A stretch of 64,000 bases of DNA, taken from contig JAUIMM010000211.1 in NCBI GenBank assembly GCA_031769625.1, positions 10,993,001 to 11,057,000 on the forward strand. Direction: 5' to 3'. A program made the position numbers and the translations under genes. Of the stretch, positions 1 to 11,323 are shown piece by piece. The first letter of the stretch is position 1. The number at the start of each line of letters is the position of its first letter. The notes under the pieces were generated by a model. It saw nothing but the letters and a program-made list of their open reading frames with translations, did not search any database and was not told the origin of the DNA. This stretch comes from Taudactylus pleione (Eukaryota; Chordata; Amphibia; Anura; Myobatrachidae).

Positions 1-125
1 TGCTTAACCCTCCTCCCCACCCCGCTACTTACCTTTGGCATCCTGACGATCGGTATTCTGGAGCCAGTAAGGTAAGCATCGGCATCCAGACCGTCGGGAT
101 GCCGAACGCATATCCTTATCTTGGA
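1..125. repeat. End of a CCCTAA-type mobile element
   Basis: The window opens in an AACCCTCC tract followed by CGGCATCCAG and GTCGGGATGCCG arms. The same combination of a CCCTAA/TTAGGG-like core and CCGGCATCCC-like arms recurs at 18530, 29691 and 60831. The left end is outside the window. Family membership is inferred from this resemblance. Confidence 0.45.
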
Positions 126-237
126 TGCAGATTCCACTAACTTTTATTATGTTCCTGGCAATAACAAAAGAAACCCTAAGATCAGTAAATAGATCAAGAT
201 GAGGATTACAGTAGAGGAAGGCCCTTCTAAATAATGC

Positions 238-238
238 A

Positions 239-269
<31 letters not shown>

Positions 270-280
270 TATATACACAC
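238..280. repeat. TA/CA microsatellite
   Basis: Alternating TA with short ACAC interruptions. The next 80 bases include CACCGTTTCAGCGC and CACCTTCGTCAGG, a motif pair that also borders other TA tracts in this window, so the tract is probably the tail of a dispersed repeat. Confidence 0.8.
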
Positions 281-448
281 CATAGAAATTGGTGGCTCTC
301 TTGAGATATAGCGTTTTGATATCACCGTTTCAGCGCTTTAATATAGCACCTTCGTCAGGAACAGCATATATATATATTGTCCGGCACTCCTGTAACCAAA
401 TACAACTCCTACCTTGTCTTTCCTGTAAAGCATGTATATCCTACTAAT

Positions 449-629
449 GATGAATAGCACTCAGAGTCTAATGAATAAATAATTTCCAGGACTCAAGGAG
501 TAGGTCGACGTTTCAGAAAGCCAACCCTTTTATCAAGACGGTCTTGATAAAAGGGGTTGTGGCCTGAAACGTCAACCTACTCCTTCAACGTCAACCTAAG
601 CTATTAGACTCTGAGTGGCGTCCATCATT
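449..629. repeat. Fold-back element, about 180 bp
   Basis: Outer arms at 449-472 and 603-629 share CACTCAGAGTCTAAT as an inverted pair. Inner arms at 495-540 and 541-585 pair almost completely around TATCAAGAC/GTCTTGATA. A TA microsatellite follows at once. The structure is that of a small non-autonomous fold-back element; no clear target-site duplication was found. Confidence 0.65.
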
Positions 630-633
630 CGTA

Positions 634-634
<1 letters not shown>

Positions 635-673
<39 letters not shown>
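635..673. repeat. (TA)n microsatellite
   Basis: About 38 bases of uninterrupted TA directly after the fold-back at 449-629. Confidence 0.9.
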
Positions 674-675
<2 letters not shown>

Positions 676-2142
676 TTATTTCCCCCAAGTACCAAATCGT
701 TTGTAGACCATACACTTTAATTTATGTACTAACAAATAAAATAAACTACTACTACTGGTCAACCATTGACATCTACTATTTTATATATTTTTTGCAGGAT
801 GGGTTATTCCATCCACAAACTGGATTTTTAAAGTCTTTCATTAATTTCCACTTTCTGAAAAAAAAAATTGTGTTTGGTTAAACAAAATCCAAGTGAAAAT
901 TAACACAAGAAATGACGTGTGAGCAAAGAAGTCCTCAACTTTCAGTCCTGTTTTCATTCTATATACAGTATCACAACTGTAAAATTAATTAGCTAATTAA
1001 TATTTGTAGAAATACTAAATCTGAATTCCACATTGTAGTTGAGGTTAAACTACAGGTCACAAAATATGTTTTAAAATATAGAGCGATTAAACCAGTCTTT
1101 TTTAGAGTTCTGTCATGTGCAAGAAAAAAAACCTAAACAAAACTACATTTTTAATTATTCAATTTACATAAAATGTATAAAATTAAGTGATTGAAATACA
1201 ACAGACAAGTATAATTTTGTGTACTTTCTATTAAATCCTTGTACTCCACCCAATTTTACAGTTTTAGTTTTGGGTGGAGTACTTTAATGTTTGGAAAAAT
1301 ATTTTATTTTTATAGGAAGAAACAGAGAAGAGTTATGCAGTTGAGAATCTTAATCTTAATTTATTGCAAAATGTAGATTCCGACCATACGGCCTTTTCGG
1401 TACATTTTTAAAGTGCTTTCGAAGCAATGCACATTTATCACTATTTGTTATACTGGTAGCACATGCTAATGCATGCGATTTTATATGGGTTATGTTATAA
1501 CATTTTAAATGCAGAATTAAAATTTTAAAATGCTAATTTTGAGAATGAGAGACTCCTAATTGTCGTTTTGTCTTTTTGTTGCACACAAAAATTGCAAATA
1601 GGTGTGAATGAGCTCCAAGTCAAAGGTAGTCCTCCATCATCCATCTATTGTGATGGGTTTCCGTGAGTGGGATTATACCAACAAATTAACCATGATTCTG
1701 TATAATTTTTCCAGAATTGTTCATTAACATCAAACCCACAAGACAATGAATGTTTATAAATACAGCAAGAAGTACTTTTTTTGCCAATGATATAATAATC
1801 ACAAATCTTTATACTAGAAGCAGATTTCCTGTTTTATAAAAGAGAAACATGTTAGTTTATACTAGGGACACAGCCAAATGTATCTGAAAGTAAACAGTAA
1901 ACGCTCGTTGAGATTCATCTTCCATGGTCCAAGCTGATTGTAAAGTGACAGAATGCTTAATTGGTGCATAACATTTCCAGTCTGCTGCCGTTCCAGTTTT
2001 CATTGCATACAGTACATCATAATATGTATGTTTGTAGCTCTAAGCTTATGCAAGTTAAATCTGTATAAGAAGTTTGCGTACGTCTAAAAATAACCCAAAA
2101 CAAAATAAAACAAAACAGTGTGTGTGTCACTATGGATATATC
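674..2142. other. AT-rich sequence without recognised gene
   Basis: No coding exon, RNA gene or complete mobile element recognised. The only structure noted is a short perfect inverted repeat, 1241-1253 against 1270-1282 (GTACTCCACCCAA and its complement), which would form a hairpin with a 16-base loop. Confidence 0.5.
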
Positions 2143-2333
2143 CAGGGCTGTAACTAGGGGTGTTCGAGCAGTGCCAATGTACAGAGCATAGGGCTCTGCT
2201 GGTGACACCTGAATTTGGCTACCAGGCAGCCTGGAACAACCTTGCAGCCAGTATCGCTGTGGCAGTGCCACCCGGAGCGTCCTTTTGGTTGGCTGGGGCC
2301 GGCACAGGGCGCACCGTCGCCCTGTTTCAGCAT
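2143..2333. mobile_element. Short GC-rich insertion with 10-bp flanking repeats
   Basis: The 191-bp insert begins CAGGGCTGTAACTAGGGG, a hAT-like start, and is bounded by TGGATATATC at 2133-2142 and again at 2334-2343. These are read as the target-site duplication. It is clearly richer in GC than its AT-rich flanks and carries several overlapping meaningless open frames. Assignment to hAT rests on the CAG start only; a 10-bp duplication is longer than the usual 8 bp. Confidence 0.55.
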
Positions 2334-2343
2334 TGGATATATC

Positions 2344-3844
2344 CCACACTTTTTTAAAACAATGTATTTTATTTTATTTTGTTGTAGACTGAAAATAACA
2401 TAACCAGAACAACAAGTAAATAATGCAAAAGGAAGTACGAGTATAACTATACATTGCACCATAATAAGAAAATATGACAAATAAAATATTAACATACATA
2501 GTGTCTTGATAATATATGAGGCAAAATAAAAAAAAAGATTCAGAGAGAACAAATTCCATAAAAATAAACAACTAAAAAAAGGGGTAAAGGGGGGGGGGTG
2601 TTATTTTAAACAAAAGTAAAAAAGTTCAAAAGCTGTGCTATCAAGAGAAAAAAAAATAGAAGAAAAAAAAAGAGAACAGGAAGGAAAAAGAAAAACAAGA
2701 AAAAGCAAAAACACAAAAGAGGTTAATGCAGACCAGGAAAAGACAGAGAATGAGATCGGAACCACTGGGACCAGATTTTGTGGAAGGAAGCCACATAGTC
2801 GTTTTGTAAACTCGAAATGTATGGATACAAGCTCGGAGGGCAGTCAGTGAGTTTGCTGTCTGAGGCTTCCAATTATTGGCTATCAGTGACTTTGCTGCAT
2901 TGCAGATATGTACAATTAGCTTACCCTGATGTTCCCCCCGCACTTACTTTTACCCATTTAATACAGTCCTCTTTGTTGTAGCACACAGGTCATTTTTTGT
3001 CTTCCTTAATTAGTAATTTAAGTATATTTTAAATATGCATCTGGTCAAATCATTACTTCCTTTTTTAATACCTCACTGAAGGGCAAATATATATGGTCAC
3101 AGTTGTCAGCATGTCATCTGATTGCAGGGAGGAGAAGGAGTCCGAGCATACACAGTGCACAGAGCAGACAATGCAAACTGCTTACTACAAATAGACAAGA
3201 TCACAGGATGTCATGTGATGGCAGATGGGGCAGAAGGAGAGGAAGGATGTCACAGTGAAAATAGAGCTCAGAGTGGTGCTCCAAAGTCACTCTGCTCACT
3301 ACACCATGTACCTTGTGACTGAGTTGCCATGGTAGTTACTGAACAACATTGAAACGCGTATCAATCATTAATATAAGTCAGAAGAAACAAACCAAGGGAT
3401 TAATAGCAACATTTGTACAATTTATAACCTGCCACAGCAAATGCTTTCCCTGGGACTGCTGCTTTAAACTAGTTTAATATGCCTTTCTAAAGCTCTTTGC
3501 ACTGTAGGCAGTGGCTTTCTTGTGGCAGTTTCACCAATCTGGACCTGAAAGCCACATATCAGTGTTGCTTTGTATTTTGATGCAAAAGTCATCGTTTAGT
3601 AAATACATACCTATGTATCACTCACTGAATATTACTCCAAGCCCCACGCCCTCATTACAGTACTGTGCTAATTGATTCCAGTTGAAACTCATAGAGCGGT
3701 GGACCAGTGATGTGTATGCTTTGCCCGGGAACAAGCAGAAGAGGGCCATGTGCCATGGCATTTTTCTTAGATCAAATGTGCAACATGTGTCCAGTCTTTT
3801 ATACCTAATTGTTTGCTAAATGCACTTTCTAAAAGAGTATATAG
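2344..3844. other. No gene recognised; purine-rich tract inside
   Basis: Contains a G run near 2588-2598 and an A/G-rich strand from about 2640 to 2745, which produces the apparent lysine-rich open frame there. From 2750 to 3844 the sequence is ordinary and nothing was recognised. Confidence 0.5.
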
Positions 3845-4045
3845 CACTTTTCTGCAGTGGCGCAGAGAGTGAAGAGAGAGGGTACTAATTACCTGGGCCC
3901 GGGCTTGTTGGAGGGGCCGGCCCAGCTGCTAAAGGGCACATAGTCCCCCGTGCAGCTGCCAGTGTCCCCCATGCAGCCACTGGTGACGCCTCCCCAACTT
4001 TGGTCACGCACCCTCAGTACAAGGGCCCTTGGCAGCTCTCAGCAA
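3845..4045. mobile_element. Possible fragment of a hAT-like element
   Basis: A GC-rich island starting CAGTGGCGCAGAGAG and continuing GGGTACTAATTACCTGGG resembles the left end of CAGNG-type hAT elements seen elsewhere in the window (14322, 38715). No matching right end or target duplication was found, so it may be a truncated copy or a chance resemblance. Confidence 0.3.
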
Positions 4046-4194
4046 CCCTGTTATCTTTATTGCTTCAAATAAATATTTGGCGGGCCAAACATGTTGAGTA
4101 ACACATGTACACCTGACACCGACTTCTGACAAAGCTGTGATAAATTATTAGATGCAGAGCAGTGATAGAGATATGCAGTGACTGGCAGTAGCAC

Positions 4195-5960
4195 TACCAA
4201 GGAGAAATGTATACTTTCCTTTTCATTGCCATTACCTAAGCACTGTGCAGGAGAGGAGAAGGAGATGTATATTTTCCATTGCCATTACCTAAGCACTGTG
4301 CAGGAGAGAAGGAGATGTATACTTTCATTTTCATTGCCATTACCCAAGCACTGTGCAGGAGAGGAGAAGGAGATATATACTTTCGTTTTCATTGCCATTA
4401 CAATAAGCACTGTGCAGGAGAGGAGAAGGAGATGTATATTTTAATTTTCATTGCCATTACCTAAGCACTGTACAGGAGAGGAGAAGGAGATGTATATTTT
4501 AATTTTCATTGCCATTTCCTAAGCACTGCAGGAGCGGATAAGGAGATGTATATTTTAATTTTCATTGCCATTACCTAAGCACTGTGCAGGAGTGGAGAAG
4601 GAGATGTATACTTTCATTTTCATTGCCATTACCTAAGCACTGTGCAGGAGTGGAGGAGATGTATATTTTAATTGCCACTCCCTAAGCACTGTGCAGGAGA
4701 GGAGAAGGAGATGTATATTTTCCATTGCCATTACCTAAGCACTGTGCAGGAGAGGAGGAGATGTATATTTTCCATTGCCATTACCTAAGCACTATGCAGG
4801 AGAGGAGGAGATGTATATTTTCCATTGCCATTACCCAAGCACTGTGCAGGAGTGGAAACGGAGATGTAGATATTTTTATTATTATTATTTTATTTTTTTC
4901 TGCAACCAAGTCATAGTTTGAGATGTTCTGGTGCCCGACTTATTGTATTTGCACAATCACCACGTAACATCACCTATGTCCACAGGAGGAAACACATTTG
5001 CTGTAAAGCCTGCATTAGTGGAGAATTACATTGCCATTACCTAAGCACTGTGCATGAGAGGAGAAGGAGATGTATATTTTCGTTTTCATTGCTATTACCT
5101 AAGCACTGTGCAGGAGTGGAGAAGGAGATGTAAATTTTCATTTTCATTGCTATTACCTAAGCACTGTGCAGGAGAGGAGAAGGAGATGTATACTTTCGTT
5201 TTCATTGCCATTACCTAAGCATTGTGCAGGAGAGGAGAAGGAGATGTATACTTTCATTTTCATTGCCATTACCTAAGCACTGTGCAGAAGAGCAGAGATG
5301 AATACTTTAGTTTTGTATTGCCATTACCCAAGCAATGTGCAGGAGAGGAGATTGAGATGTATACTTTCATTTTCATTGCCATTACCTAAGCACTGTGCAG
5401 AAGAGCAGAGATGAATACTTTAGTTTTGTATTGCCATTACCCAAGCAATGTGCAGGAGAGGAGATTGAGATGTATACTTTCATTTTCATTGCCATTACCT
5501 AAGCACTGTGCAGGAGAGGAGAAGGAGATGTATACTTTAGTTTTTTATTGCCATTACCCAAGCACTGTGAAGAAGTGGAAAAGGAGATGTAGATATTTTT
5601 ATTAGGGATGTGCAGGCTCGGATAGGTTCGAGTTTGCACGTTGAGTTCGGATTTTTCCCTCCAAAAAAAGTCCAGGAATGATGATGTTTGTCCATGCAAG
5701 ATGACGTTTTGCCTCTTTCTGAGTTCCGTTTTTTTGGAGGGAAAAATCCGAACTCAACGTGCAAACTCGAACCTATCCGAGCCTGCACATCCCTAATTTT
5801 TATTATTATTATTTTATTTTTTTCTGCAACCAAGTTATAGTTTGAGATGTTCTGGTACCCGACTTATTGTATTTGCACAATCACCACGTAACATCACCTG
5901 TGTCCACAGGAGGAAACACATTTGCTGTAAAGCCTGCATTAGTGGAGAATTACACACTCA
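4195..5960. repeat. Minisatellite, unit about 57 bp, with larger duplication
   Basis: More than twenty imperfect units built on CATTGCCATTACCTAAGCAC, then TGTGCAGGAGAGGAGAAGG and GAGATGTATACTTTC. Unit length varies because internal blocks such as the GAGGAGAAGG part are lost or gained. A longer module starting TTTTTTTCTGCAACCAAG and ending near GTGGAGAATTACA occurs twice, at about 4890-5030 and 5815-5955, so unit-level and larger duplications are layered. The second module copy is interrupted by the element at 5603-5795. Open frames here are by-products of the repetition. Confidence 0.9.
5603..5795. mobile_element. hAT-like palindromic MITE with 8-bp target duplication
   Basis: 193 bp with terminal inverted repeats of about 65 bp beginning TAGGGATGTGCAGGCTCGG and ending in the complement. 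ATTTTTAT flanks it exactly at 5595-5602 and 5796-5803. An 8-bp duplication is typical of hAT elements. It is too short to encode anything. The uninterrupted target survives in the older module copy near 4870-4895. Confidence 0.9.
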
Positions 5961-6610
5961 TAAGCTAGCTGGGGTGGAGGAATGCGCCAGGGGGGTTGAT
6001 CTGCCTACACAGGCACCTCATAATCGCTGCACCAATATACAGTAAAGAACCCCAACACATCTGACTATCAAGCAGAGTTTCCTACTGGTATCTCATCGGC
6101 CATATCTGCCAGTTTCTGGAAGATAAACACAATTTTAATTATGTAATCAGGTTTGGAAAATTACATTTCTACTTGTTTATTAAACTAATGCGAATTCTCA
6201 CGTTCGTTGGTTTGCAGGTTCCTAATATTCATGTGACACGAGAGTCTTCTAATCTTACGTGTACTTCTATACACGAAAACATCACGTGTCTTTTTAAAAA
6301 ACACTCAGTGGAAAACAATGTAAGATCCACTGCGGCCGGAGAAGAGAATAAATAAACACAACTAAACCACAAGCAAGCTAAACATAAGAGCTGTTTTTAG
6401 TTTTAGATCTTGCACACAAAGAATGTTTAACCTGCATTAAAAAACCTAGTAAACGTGTTTTTGATGAGGAGAGTCTACGAATGAATGTAAGCAAATGGAT
6501 CTATGCAAAGTATCGCAGGTTTTGACTAAACGTTTGATTAAATTCAACTATTGAAGCTGCCCACAGCATTCAAAAAAGTGTTAATGTTCTGTAGCATAAT
6601 ATGGCATCCA
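5961..6610. other. No gene recognised
   Basis: Ordinary AT-rich sequence. A 60-codon open frame at 6173-6355 has no recognisable domain and no splice or start context beyond a chance ATG. Confidence 0.5.
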
Positions 6611-6700
6611 GGGGGAATATTTACTACGGTGAGGGTTATTAGAAGTAGAGATGTTGCTCATAGCAACCAATCAGATTCTAATAAACATTTATCTTGCACT

Positions 6701-8653
6701 ATTTTTTTTTTTTTGAAAATTATTTTATTGGATTTTTCAGGGTACAATAAACAAAACACAGCTTCATAAAAAATGGCATAGTAGGGTCAAAAGACACAAA
6801 ATGGCATAATATTCCAAGCCATATGAGAAAAAAACAAGAACACAGTTAAGCTTCGCAAATATAAATCGAAACAAACCCCTAATTCGAATAAGAAATATCA
6901 CTATCAGAAAGAAAAGAAGGAGAGAAAGACAAAGGGAAACAAAGAGGAGGGGGAGCAAGGAAGTGTTAGTGAGGAACAATAAGGGAGGTAAGAGGCAGGA
7001 AGGGAAGAGTTGGCATGTGGAGTCATCTCCAAGGGGCCATCCTAAGCTAATGATGCATCTCCTGATAGGCTAACCAAGGAGCCCACGTCTCTGAAAACTT
7101 AGCAACATTTTCATGGATTTGGCTAGTGATATATTCTAGGTTATATGTATGCCAGATCGAGCCGTCCAGGGCAGCTATGGACGGAGGGTCTAGTTTTTTT
7201 TGATGCAATCGCACAATTAGCGGCATTGAGAATGTGCCTAATAAGAGATTGGGTGAGTTTATCACAACTATTGATAGGTCGCGGGAGAAGGGAAAAGAAG
7301 GGATAAACACAGGGGAATGGAGACACTCGTGACCTATAGACTCAACCGATGTACTTTCTTCCAATAGCCTTTAATTTTAGGGCAATGCCACCAAATGTCA
7401 GCCAGAGACCCCTCACCTCCACAGTCTCTCCAGCACCTATCTGAGGACTGAGGGAAAATAGCCCAAATTCATGTAGGGACCTATACATTCTCATGTAAGC
7501 GTTTTAGTTGATTCTGCCACATATGGAAGACCGCCGTCAGCTCGCGAATTTTGATCCATTCTTTAGGAACCAAGGACACTTCCATGTCTCTTTCCTAGGC
7601 CAGTTCGTGCGGCTCCTTTAAGGGCAGGTTATGACCTAAGAGAAGGTTATAGAAAGTGGAGATAAGCCCTTTAGAACCGGAGCGGAGTAAGCAGAGGGAC
7701 TCCAAAAGAGAATAAGATGGGTGAGACCCCGAACCAATTACCGTGGTGAAAAGATGACGCATTTGGAGATATTGGAAGTATCTTGTCGGTATTCCTAACC
7801 TGTCTTGTAGATTGGAGAACCAGGGGAAACGGGCAAACAGGACCAATATCTCTCAAGAATTTAATATAATTTGCCGTCCAAGGAGCGAAATATTTAGGAT
7901 CTAATCCAGGCACAAAGTCCCTATTATTCCATAATGGAGCCATAGCGAGGTGATTCTGAGTCAAGGCAAATGTCCTATTGCAGTAGTCCCAAATAGACAA
8001 AGAGAAGCGAAGAGTTGGGGGAATAGAAAGGGAGGGCGGCCTAAACTTGTGATCCATCCAGAAGAAAGAATAAGGGGAATGAAAGGTAAGTAGCTAAGCT
8101 TCTAGATCCACCCAACCCTTAGTGCAGGACGGAGCATGTGCCAAAACGGCCTGAGTTAAGTGGACAGCTAAATAGTATTTGTGGAAGTTTGGCAGACCCA
8201 AACCCCCCTCTCCACCACAGTAACATAAGATACAAAAACGGACTCCAGGTTTACGGCCCGACCAGACAAACCTGGAGACCATTCGCTGCAAGGTAGCTAG
8301 AAAGATTGAGGGGACTCTGACTGGGAGCGTCTGAAACAGGTACAGAAATCTCGGAAGAACATTAATTTTTATGGCATTTACTCGTCCAGTCCAAGAAATA
8401 AAATGAGCTCCCCAAGTGTTCAGATCTCGGCGGATCCTATCTAAGAGAGGAGGAAAGTTGGCAGCAAATAATTTATCGTGTTGGTGAGGTGGAACACCAT
8501 CGAAAGGAATAGGAGCTACGCAAACGAGTGATAGTCGTGGAGTTCAAGAGTATAGGCAAGACTTCCGTTTTATCCTGATTTATTTTAAAATTTGACAGGC
8601 GACCGTAGGAATGGATTTCTTCAAAAACCGAGAAGAAATGGGGTGGGTCAAGG
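6701..8653 (-). mobile_element. 5'-truncated L1-clade LINE, minus strand
   Basis: 1,953 bp. A poly-T run at its left edge is the poly-A tail of a minus-strand element. It is flanked by a perfect 13-bp target duplication, TTTATCTTGCACT, at 6688-6700 and 8654-8666. The minus strand encodes the C-terminal part of an L1 reverse-transcriptase protein, including GGLGLPNFHKYYLAVHL. Only the 3' end inserted, as is usual for target-primed reverse transcription. The perfect duplication suggests a fairly recent insertion, although the reading frame is already broken. Confidence 0.92.
7595..8291 (-). pseudogene. L1 ORF2 C-terminal remnant
   Basis: Minus-strand fragments in shifting frames. The best piece, 8094-8291, contains FVWSGRKPGVRF and GGLGLPNFHKYYLAVHL, the segment that follows the reverse-transcriptase core in L1 ORF2 proteins and ends in a cysteine-containing C-terminus. 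Further pieces continue at 7671-8057 and 7595-7846. The endonuclease and the catalytic reverse-transcriptase motifs are absent because of 5' truncation. Frameshifts and stops make it non-functional. The L1 assignment is confident; the sub-clade is not resolved. Confidence 0.8.
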
Positions 8654-8835
8654 TTTATCTTGCACTTTCTAGAAGATAATAGCTAGAATCTGATTGGTTG
8701 CTATGGCCAACATCTCCACATCTAAAAACCTCTCACTTTAGTAAATATACCCCTCAGAGTCGCACATAGATATACTAGCATCAAATGAATCAGTGAAGTC
8801 TGCTGAAGTGGTTTCTTACATCCGATTGAGACTAG

Positions 8836-8964
8836 AGGGTAAATTCTACTTAGCATTTAACTAGCACCTTCTAGAAGATAATAGCTAGAATCTGATTGGT
8901 TGCTATGGGCAACATCACTTCTAAAACTCACTTCTAAAAGCTCTCTCTTTAGTAAATTTACCCC
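8836..8964. mobile_element. Palindromic MITE, TTTACTA family
   Basis: Shares AACTAGCACCTTCTAGAAG, TAGAATCTGATTGGTTGC and the AGTAAATTTACCCC end with the elements at 6611 and 39033. The left arm is short, so this is a partial copy. It lies only about 80 bp from the split copy. Confidence 0.75.
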
Positions 8965-9035
8965 TAAGACACATTTTCAGGCGAAAAGCCCGGCGCAAGC
9001 CAAGTCTCACGGGACTTGGCAGCTCACTCATACCA

Positions 9036-9175
9036 GCGGATGTATAGAGGCCATGCAGAGCATCTGCAGGCCGCTCTCACAAGCAGATGTACAGTATAGG
9101 GGCCATGCAGAGCATCTGCAGGCTGCTCTCACAAGCCGATGTACAGTATAGGGGCCATGCAGAGCATCTGCAGAT
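9036..9175. repeat. 52-bp tandem repeat, under three copies
   Basis: Units of GATGTACAGTATAGGGG, CCATGCAGAGCATCTGCAGG and CTCTCACAAGC repeat between two and three times. The repeated open frame across it is a by-product. Confidence 0.85.
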
Positions 9176-9180
9176 GCACG

Positions 9181-10800
9181 CAATTAAAAATGGTAGACAA
9201 ACCAATTGGCTTTATTTGACATGAACTTACCCTTCCAACATTGAAACATGCAAAGTGGGACAATAATAGACCATTCCCTCAACCTGCTTATAGGTTACAA
9301 TAATCTGACATCTTCTCTCTTTGCCATTAATTAATGAAAGAAAATTTTACCAAGAAATTGAATCATAGTTTTTCCAAAGTAAAACATGGTTACACCTTAT
9401 TATAATGCTTGTATATTATACAGGGTATGATTGGCCCTCAGAGGTACAGGGTTGGCCAAGTCCGTCTGTTGCGGCTGACCACAACCCAATCAGGTGGATG
9501 GCCACACCCCTTAGCTTTGGCCCCCTATCGATGCGTTACCTGGTGGGCAATTCATGCCCCAGTGTGACACTGATATTATACCATGAAGGCTCTTTATTCT
9601 ATTAATTTGCAGTTTTGGGTGGAACATCTCAAAAACTTCATAACGTGAACTTACTATACTTGGATCTATTTTATATTTTTGGGTCACGTGATAATTAGGA
9701 AATCGTACCCCCCCCCCAAATAGAATTATCTTTTCAAATTTAAACTGCTGATGACATAAAAGTCCCTGTATAATTTTCATCCAAAATTCTTTACTGTTTA
9801 TATATTTGACTCATTGCAAAAAAATCAAAGGAAGGAAAAAAAAAAAAAAACACAGGACTTTTTCCTGTAAATGGCGCTGGGGCAAAGCTGTAAAGAGTTT
9901 AAAGGTTCCGTCAAATACTTAACTAGTAAAACGTTTCATCAAGATAAATTAGATACAAGTCTTTACTTGCGTTCTAAATGGGAATCTGGAATAGTTACTT
10001 AGTAATTACTTCCAGATATCTTTTATTCCTTTTCTTTCTGGTCTCACTTTTTGTGCATCTCCCAAGGCTGAGTGGCTGTATTCTTGCAAAACTCACCAGC
10101 TTTGTTTAAGTACTTGACTGAATCGGGTCCTTAATTCTTTTTACCAATTGGGACCAATACGGGGGGTTGTATTGAGGTATGTTTGTATCTTCTGCCGGAG
10201 ATGTGGTGAAAGATGGCCATTCTTTCAATGTAAAAAGGTTCTTGTTCCACTAATCGGCCAATAATGACACTTTCACCAACTCATTAACTGAACAAGGCAA
10301 CAAAGAGCCTATTCTACTAATAAGGCTTCTTGGTGTACACAGCCATTCTCTATTCTTTACAATTCGGTTTTCTTTCAAGAGCAAACTTTGTGCACACGGG
10401 ACAATGGGCGTCCAGATTTTTACGACATATCTCTACGGGCTTTCACTGAGGGACAGAATCTTCACACAGAAAAGTTATGGCCGTCTGTCAGACATGATGA
10501 ACAGCACTTTCCTGCCAGAAATCCGTTCAGCCAGTACCTAAAACTGGTCATTTTATACAATTGTTAGGAAAGTTTTTCTTAAAGGGGTTCTCGCATTAAA
10601 ACTTATTTTATATAGTACAGTGAAGCAATTCATATAATTCATAATTTTTTTATTTTCATAATAAATACTACCAATGATAATGACAATAATTAAAATATAA
10701 GTAATAATCCACCAAATATTGTTTTTCGTCCGTTAGAAATTGTATATTTTGGGCACTTTTTTTAATTGTATTTCTTAAAAATAAAGAAATTATTATGTAC
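9181..10800. other. No gene recognised
   Basis: AT-rich sequence with A- and C-homopolymer runs near 9710 and 9835. Nothing coding, no complete element and no RNA gene recognised. Confidence 0.5.
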
Positions 10801-10835
<35 letters not shown>

Positions 10836-10980
10836 CACAGGGGCTCTGCACTCACCATAATAACTAACAATATTGTTAGTTATTATGGTGAGTGCAGAGC
10901 CCCTGTGATTTCTATTTAAACAATGTGGTCACATACCATGTTGCACCCCAAATCTAGGAATGGTGAGTGCCGTGGATTAG

Positions 10981-11021
<41 letters not shown>

Positions 11022-11053
11022 CATTAAGAAAAAAATTGCACACTCATAGTAAA

Positions 11054-11109
<56 letters not shown>

Positions 11110-11148
11110 AAATAATTAAGAAAAAAATTGCACACTCTTATAGTAAAA
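10801..11148. repeat. Cluster of TA microsatellites with repeated edges
   Basis: TA tracts at 10803-10831, 10986-11018 and 11055-11109. The segment TTAAGAAAAAAATTGCACAC occurs at about 11023-11043 and again at about 11116-11136, each followed by AGTAAAA and preceded by a TA tract. This suggests tandem copying of the end of a TA-terminated dispersed repeat. Confidence 0.8.
10832..10911. repeat. Perfect 80-bp palindrome
   Basis: Arms of 40 bases starting AAATCACAGGGGCTCTGC meet at 10871/10872 with no spacer (centre AACAATATTGTT). No mismatch was seen between 10832 and 10911; the next flanking pair, T at 10831 and C at 10912, does not match. It directly follows a TA microsatellite. Confidence 0.95.
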
Positions 11149-11291
11149 CAAAAGAGGGTGCCAGGTTACAGTTCAATGCATAATCCACCTTGAAATATCC
11201 CATTCAGCATACAGCAGGAGACCAGCACACCACCATTAATATGCAAAAAGTATACAAAATTGTATTGAAGCAAACAAAGCCATATATACAG

Positions 11292-11323
<32 letters not shown>

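Larger units (their letters stand above)
6611..8753. mobile_element. Palindromic MITE (TTTACTA ends), split by an L1
   Basis: The left half at 6611-6700 starts GGGGGAATATTTACTA and contains CAACCAATCAGATTCTA. The right half at 8654-8753 contains TAGAATCTGATTGGTTGC and ends AGTAAATATACCCC. Without the L1 insert and one copy of the duplicated target the element is about 180 bp and nearly a complete palindrome. Related copies lie at 8836, 20908, 26518 and 39033. Confidence 0.85.

Noticed and set aside
4178..5605. Open frames repeating PLPKHCAGEE
   Set aside because: By-product of the 57-bp minisatellite, in which the frame shifts whenever unit length changes.
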